From: an uncultured bacterium
GTDB taxonomy: Bacteria > Actinomycetota > Coriobacteriia > Coriobacteriales > Coriobacteriaceae
Length of the DNA stretch: 7,815 nucleotides
Direction of reading: 5' to 3'
Assembly (NCBI GenBank): GCA_905215445.1
Contig: CAJMPZ010000072.1
Span: 1 to 7,815 of the forward strand
Position numbers and translations under genes: made by a program
Shown: one piece after another, positions 5,881-7,815 of the stretch
Layout of the letters: each line of letters starts with the position of its first letter
Position numbering within the stretch: position 1 is the stretch's first letter
The notes under the pieces: model-generated
Told to the model about the DNA's origin: nothing
The model's database searches: none
The model's input: only the letters and a program-made list of their open reading frames with translations

Positions 5881-7499
5881 TGACTGACGTGCGAGAGGCC
5901 GCGCAGAACCTGATCGAGTACGCCATCCACCGATCGATGATCGGCCAGGACGACCGGATCTGGGCATACAACACCATTTTGGAGTGCATCGGCGCCACGG
6001 GTCCCGCACTCGATATGGCCTGGGCGCTCCAGGTTGAGAAACTCTCGCTCTTGCACCCCAATACCCTGCCCGACTTTGATCTTGAAGGCACGCTTGCCGC
6101 GCTTTCCGAGGCCGCCGTTACCAACGGTGCCGCCGAGGACACGGCGTCAGGCCGCGACCGCATCGCCATGCGCATCATGGGTGCGCTCATGCCGAGGCCT
6201 TCGGTTGTAAACGAGGAGTTCAACGGACGCATGGGCGTCAACGAGCCCCGCGCCGCAACCGACTGGTTCTACGGCCTGTGCTGCGACGCCGGCTACGTGC
6301 GCCGTGCCGCCATCGCGCGCAACATCAAATGGAGCACCCCCACCAACTGGGGCGATCTTGAGATCACCATCAACCTCTCCAAGCCTGAGAAGGACCCACG
6401 CGATATCGCCGCGGCTGGTGCCGCAAAGAACACGGGCGAGAAGTATCCCGCCTGCCAGCTCTGCATCGAAAACGAGGGCTATCCCGGACGCTCCGCCGCA
6501 GCCGACGGCGGCGCTCACCCCGCTCGCCAAAACCTGCGCATTATCCCCATCCAGCTCAACGGCGAGCGCTGGGGTTTCCAGTACAGCCCGTACGCGTACT
6601 TTAACGAGCATTGCATTGCCATGAGCTCCGAGCATCGTCCGATGCACGTCGACCGCAAGGGCTTGACCTGCCTGCTCGACTTTGTGGACCTGTTCCCGCA
6701 TTACTTCATCGGCTCCAACGCCGACCTGTCTATCGTGGGCGGCTCGATTCTGTCGCACGACCACTTCCAGGGCGGCGCGCACGAGTTCCCCATGATGCAT
6801 GCCGCCGAGGTCTCGCAGTTTAGCGTGCCCGGTTTTGACCAGGTCACCGGCACTGTGCTGCAGTGGCCGCTCTCGGTGCTGCGCCTGCGCTCGCATGACC
6901 GCGCTCAGCTGCTCGACGCTGCCGAGAAGATTATCCTCGCCTGGCGCGAGTGGACCGACGAGTCTGTGGGCGTTATCGCGCACACGGCCGACGGCGTAGC
7001 GCACAACACCGTGACGCCCGTCATCCGCCGCGTCGACTCCCGCGGCAATGCCGGCGGCGAGATCTACGAGGCCTACCTGGCGCTTCGTTGCAACATCACG
7101 ACCGACGAGCACCCGCTGGGCGTGTTCCACCCGCATGCCGAGTTTCACCATATTAAGAAGGAGAACATCGGCCTGATCGAGGTCATGGGCCTGGCCATTT
7201 TGCCGCCGCGTCTGGTTCCCGAGCTCGGCGCTGTCCGCGAGCACCTGCTGGCGGCCAAAGCCGATACCAGCTACAACCTTGCCGGCGCGCTCGAGGGCGA
7301 CGACCTCTGCCGTAGCCATGCCGCGTGGGCCGAGGATGTCTATGCCCGCCGCGCCGACGAGCTTACGGCGGATAGCGCCATCGGCATCCTGCACGAGGAA
7401 GTCGGCGTAGTGTTTGGCCACGTGCTCGACAACGCCGGCGTCTTTAAGTGGGACGAAGCCGGCCGCGCCGCCCAGCAGCGCTTTATCGACTCACTGTAA
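5871..7499 (+). CDS. galT: UDP-glucose--hexose-1-phosphate uridylyltransferase, class II
   Basis: GalT of the class II (GalT2) family found in Firmicutes and Actinobacteria, about 500-540 residues and distinct from the 350-residue E. coli type. It transfers UMP from UDP-glucose to galactose-1-phosphate, giving UDP-galactose and glucose-1-phosphate through a uridylyl-histidine intermediate. The active-site block is SILSHDHFQGGAHEFPM (292-308), with H296, H298 and Q300 as the HxHxQ triad. Other family blocks are YACQLCIENEGYPGR-like residues at 192-207 (KYPACQLCIENEGYPG), the NLRIIPIQLNGERWGFQYSPY region (221-241), and GVFHPHAEFHHIKKENIGLIEVMG (417-440). The ATG at 5871 overlaps galK by 10 nt and has AAGGGGG 10 nt upstream. 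The ATG at 5880 in TAATG is a possible alternative that removes three residues. Either way translation is coupled to galK. The gene is complete at 542 residues. galE is not next to it. Confidence 0.96.
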   Translation: MAVMTDVREAAQNLIEYAIHRSMIGQDDRIWAYNTILECIGATGPALDMAWALQVEKLSLLHPNTLPDFDLEGTLAALSEAAVTNGAAEDTASGRDRIAMRIMGALMPRPSVVNEEFNGRMGVNEPRAATDWFYGLCCDAGYVRRAAIARNIKWSTPTNWGDLEITINLSKPEKDPRDIAAAGAAKNTGEKYPACQLCIENEGYPGRSAAADGGAHPARQNLRIIPIQLNGERWGFQYSPYAYFNEHCIAMSSEHRPMHVDRKGLTCLLDFVDLFPHYFIGSNADLSIVGGSILSHDHFQGGAHEFPMMHAAEVSQFSVPGFDQVTGTVLQWPLSVLRLRSHDRAQLLDAAEKIILAWREWTDESVGVIAHTADGVAHNTVTPVIRRVDSRGNAGGEIYEAYLALRCNITTDEHPLGVFHPHAEFHHIKKENIGLIEVMGLAILPPRLVPELGAVREHLLAAKADTSYNLAGALEGDDLCRSHAAWAEDVYARRADELTADSAIGILHEEVGVVFGHVLDNAGVFKWDEAGRAAQQRFIDSL

Positions 7500-7505
7500 T
7501 GATCC

Positions 7506-7528
7506 CTTGGGGACGGAGGAAAACGGAC
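7506..7528 (+). repeat. GGGGAC-type half repeat after galT
   Basis: CTTGGGGACGGAGG followed by AAAACGGAC lies seven bases after the galT stop. It shares TTGGGGACG with the palindromic repeat at 7591-7648 but has no matching second arm nearby. It looks like a single or degenerate unit of the same repeat family; similar sequences seem familiar from Collinsella genomes, though this was not checked. Confidence 0.4.
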
Positions 7529-7545
7529 TATTTCGTCTTCAAGAC

Positions 7546-7586
7546 AACGGCGCCCGCCGGCAACATCGCCGACGGGCGCCGTTTTT
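7546..7586 (+). terminator. Rho-independent terminator of galK-galT
   Basis: AACGGCGCCCG (7546-7556) pairs with CGGGCGCCGTT (7573-7583), then after one mismatch CGGC (7558-7561) pairs with GCCG (7568-7571), leaving a 6-nt loop. The stem is followed by a T run (7582-7586). It lies 46 nt past the galT stop and is a strong classical terminator. Confidence 0.9.
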
Positions 7587-7590
7587 GAGT

Positions 7591-7648
7591 GTAGCCATTG
7601 GGGACGTTCTTAAACGACCAGTCATTAAAGAACGTCCCCAATGACTAC
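7591..7648. repeat. REP-like palindrome with GTAG feet
   Basis: CATTGGGGACGTTCTT (7596-7611) is a perfect 16-bp inverted match to AAGAACGTCCCCAATG (7628-7643). After one mismatch the outer GTAG (7591-7594) matches CTAC (7645-7648). The loop is 16 nt with a small GAC-CA-GTC dyad. REP elements moved by RAYT-type transposases typically carry a GTAG tetranucleotide at the foot of the hairpin, and each strand here has one. This fits two inverted REP units (a BIME-like pair). No transposase is in the window. Confidence 0.65.
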
Positions 7649-7694
7649 CCCAAGTGACAACCACGGCGACGCCGATGTTTGGCAACGACAGCGA

Positions 7695-7793
7695 GCGGGC
7701 CGCATTTGAGACAAGGTGACGCGAAACGAAAGGGCGCTGACCTTCTGGTCGCGCCCTTGAAGTTGAACGTCAGATTGTCCAAATGCGGCCCGC
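7695..7793. repeat. Nested dyad of about 100 bp (MITE-like element or structured RNA)
   Basis: GCGGGCCGCATTTG (7695-7708) pairs with CAAATGCGGCCCGC (7780-7793). After a single bulged A, GACAA (7710-7714) pairs with TTGTC (7775-7779), giving 19 pairs. Inside it AAGGGCGC (7730-7737) pairs with GCGCCCTT (7751-7758), continuing with GACC (7739-7742) and GGTC (7747-7750) around a TTCT loop. The form suits a small non-autonomous element with terminal inverted repeats or a stable RNA. There is no T run on the plus strand. No promoter or transposase is visible, so the nature is open. Confidence 0.5.
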
Positions 7794-7815
7794 GCAGCGT
7801 CGAGCCGTTACGCGG

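Noticed and set aside
6147..7421. Minus-strand open frame of 424 codons within galT
   Set aside because: It lies antisense to a well-recognised galT, with no ribosome binding site or recognisable domain.
7645..7815. Open minus-strand frame of about 56 codons running in from the window edge, with LDNLTFNFKG near its start and an arginine-rich end
   Set aside because: It is read through the nested palindrome and the outer foot of the REP-like repeat, shows no known domain, and has no start in the window. More likely repeat DNA that happens to be open; it needs the sequence to the right to decide.

Overview
The window looks like chromosomal DNA of a high-GC anaerobic actinobacterium of the Coriobacteriia, most probably Collinsella or a close relative. 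This rests on the GC-rich codon use, the protein style, a strict-anaerobe type flavodiiron protein, a class II GalT, and GGGGAC-type repeats that I remember from Collinsella-like genomes. No database search was possible, so the genus is an inference.

Layout from left to right. Bases 1-58 are AT-rich and do not fit their surroundings; they cut short the C-terminus of a class II fructose-bisphosphate aldolase gene (fba, minus strand, to 809). Bases 810-1144 form a divergent control region with several dyads. A DeoR-family sugar regulator follows (plus, 1145-1948) and ends in a strong hairpin terminator shared with the convergent flavodiiron protein gene (minus, 2015-3175). Upstream of that lies a LacI-family regulator (minus, 3305-4336).

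Bases 4337-4674 form a divergent promoter region with three near-identical 14-bp LacI-type operators. It faces the galK-galT operon (plus, 4675-7499). GalK phosphorylates galactose and GalT exchanges it with a UDP-sugar, so the operon covers the middle of the Leloir pathway. No galE, mutarotase or transporter is present here. The LacI-family protein is very probably the local galactose repressor and also represses itself. The DeoR-family protein may control fba, itself, or both.

Bases 7500-7815 hold no convincing gene: a GGGGAC half repeat, the galT terminator, a 58-bp REP-like palindrome with GTAG/CTAC feet, and a larger nested dyad of about 100 bp.

Most of the window is ordinary sugar metabolism and regulation. 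I do not see a clearly new biological system. The items most worth a second look are the foreign-looking sequence that truncates fba, the two palindromic repeats at the right end, and the three-operator gal control region.
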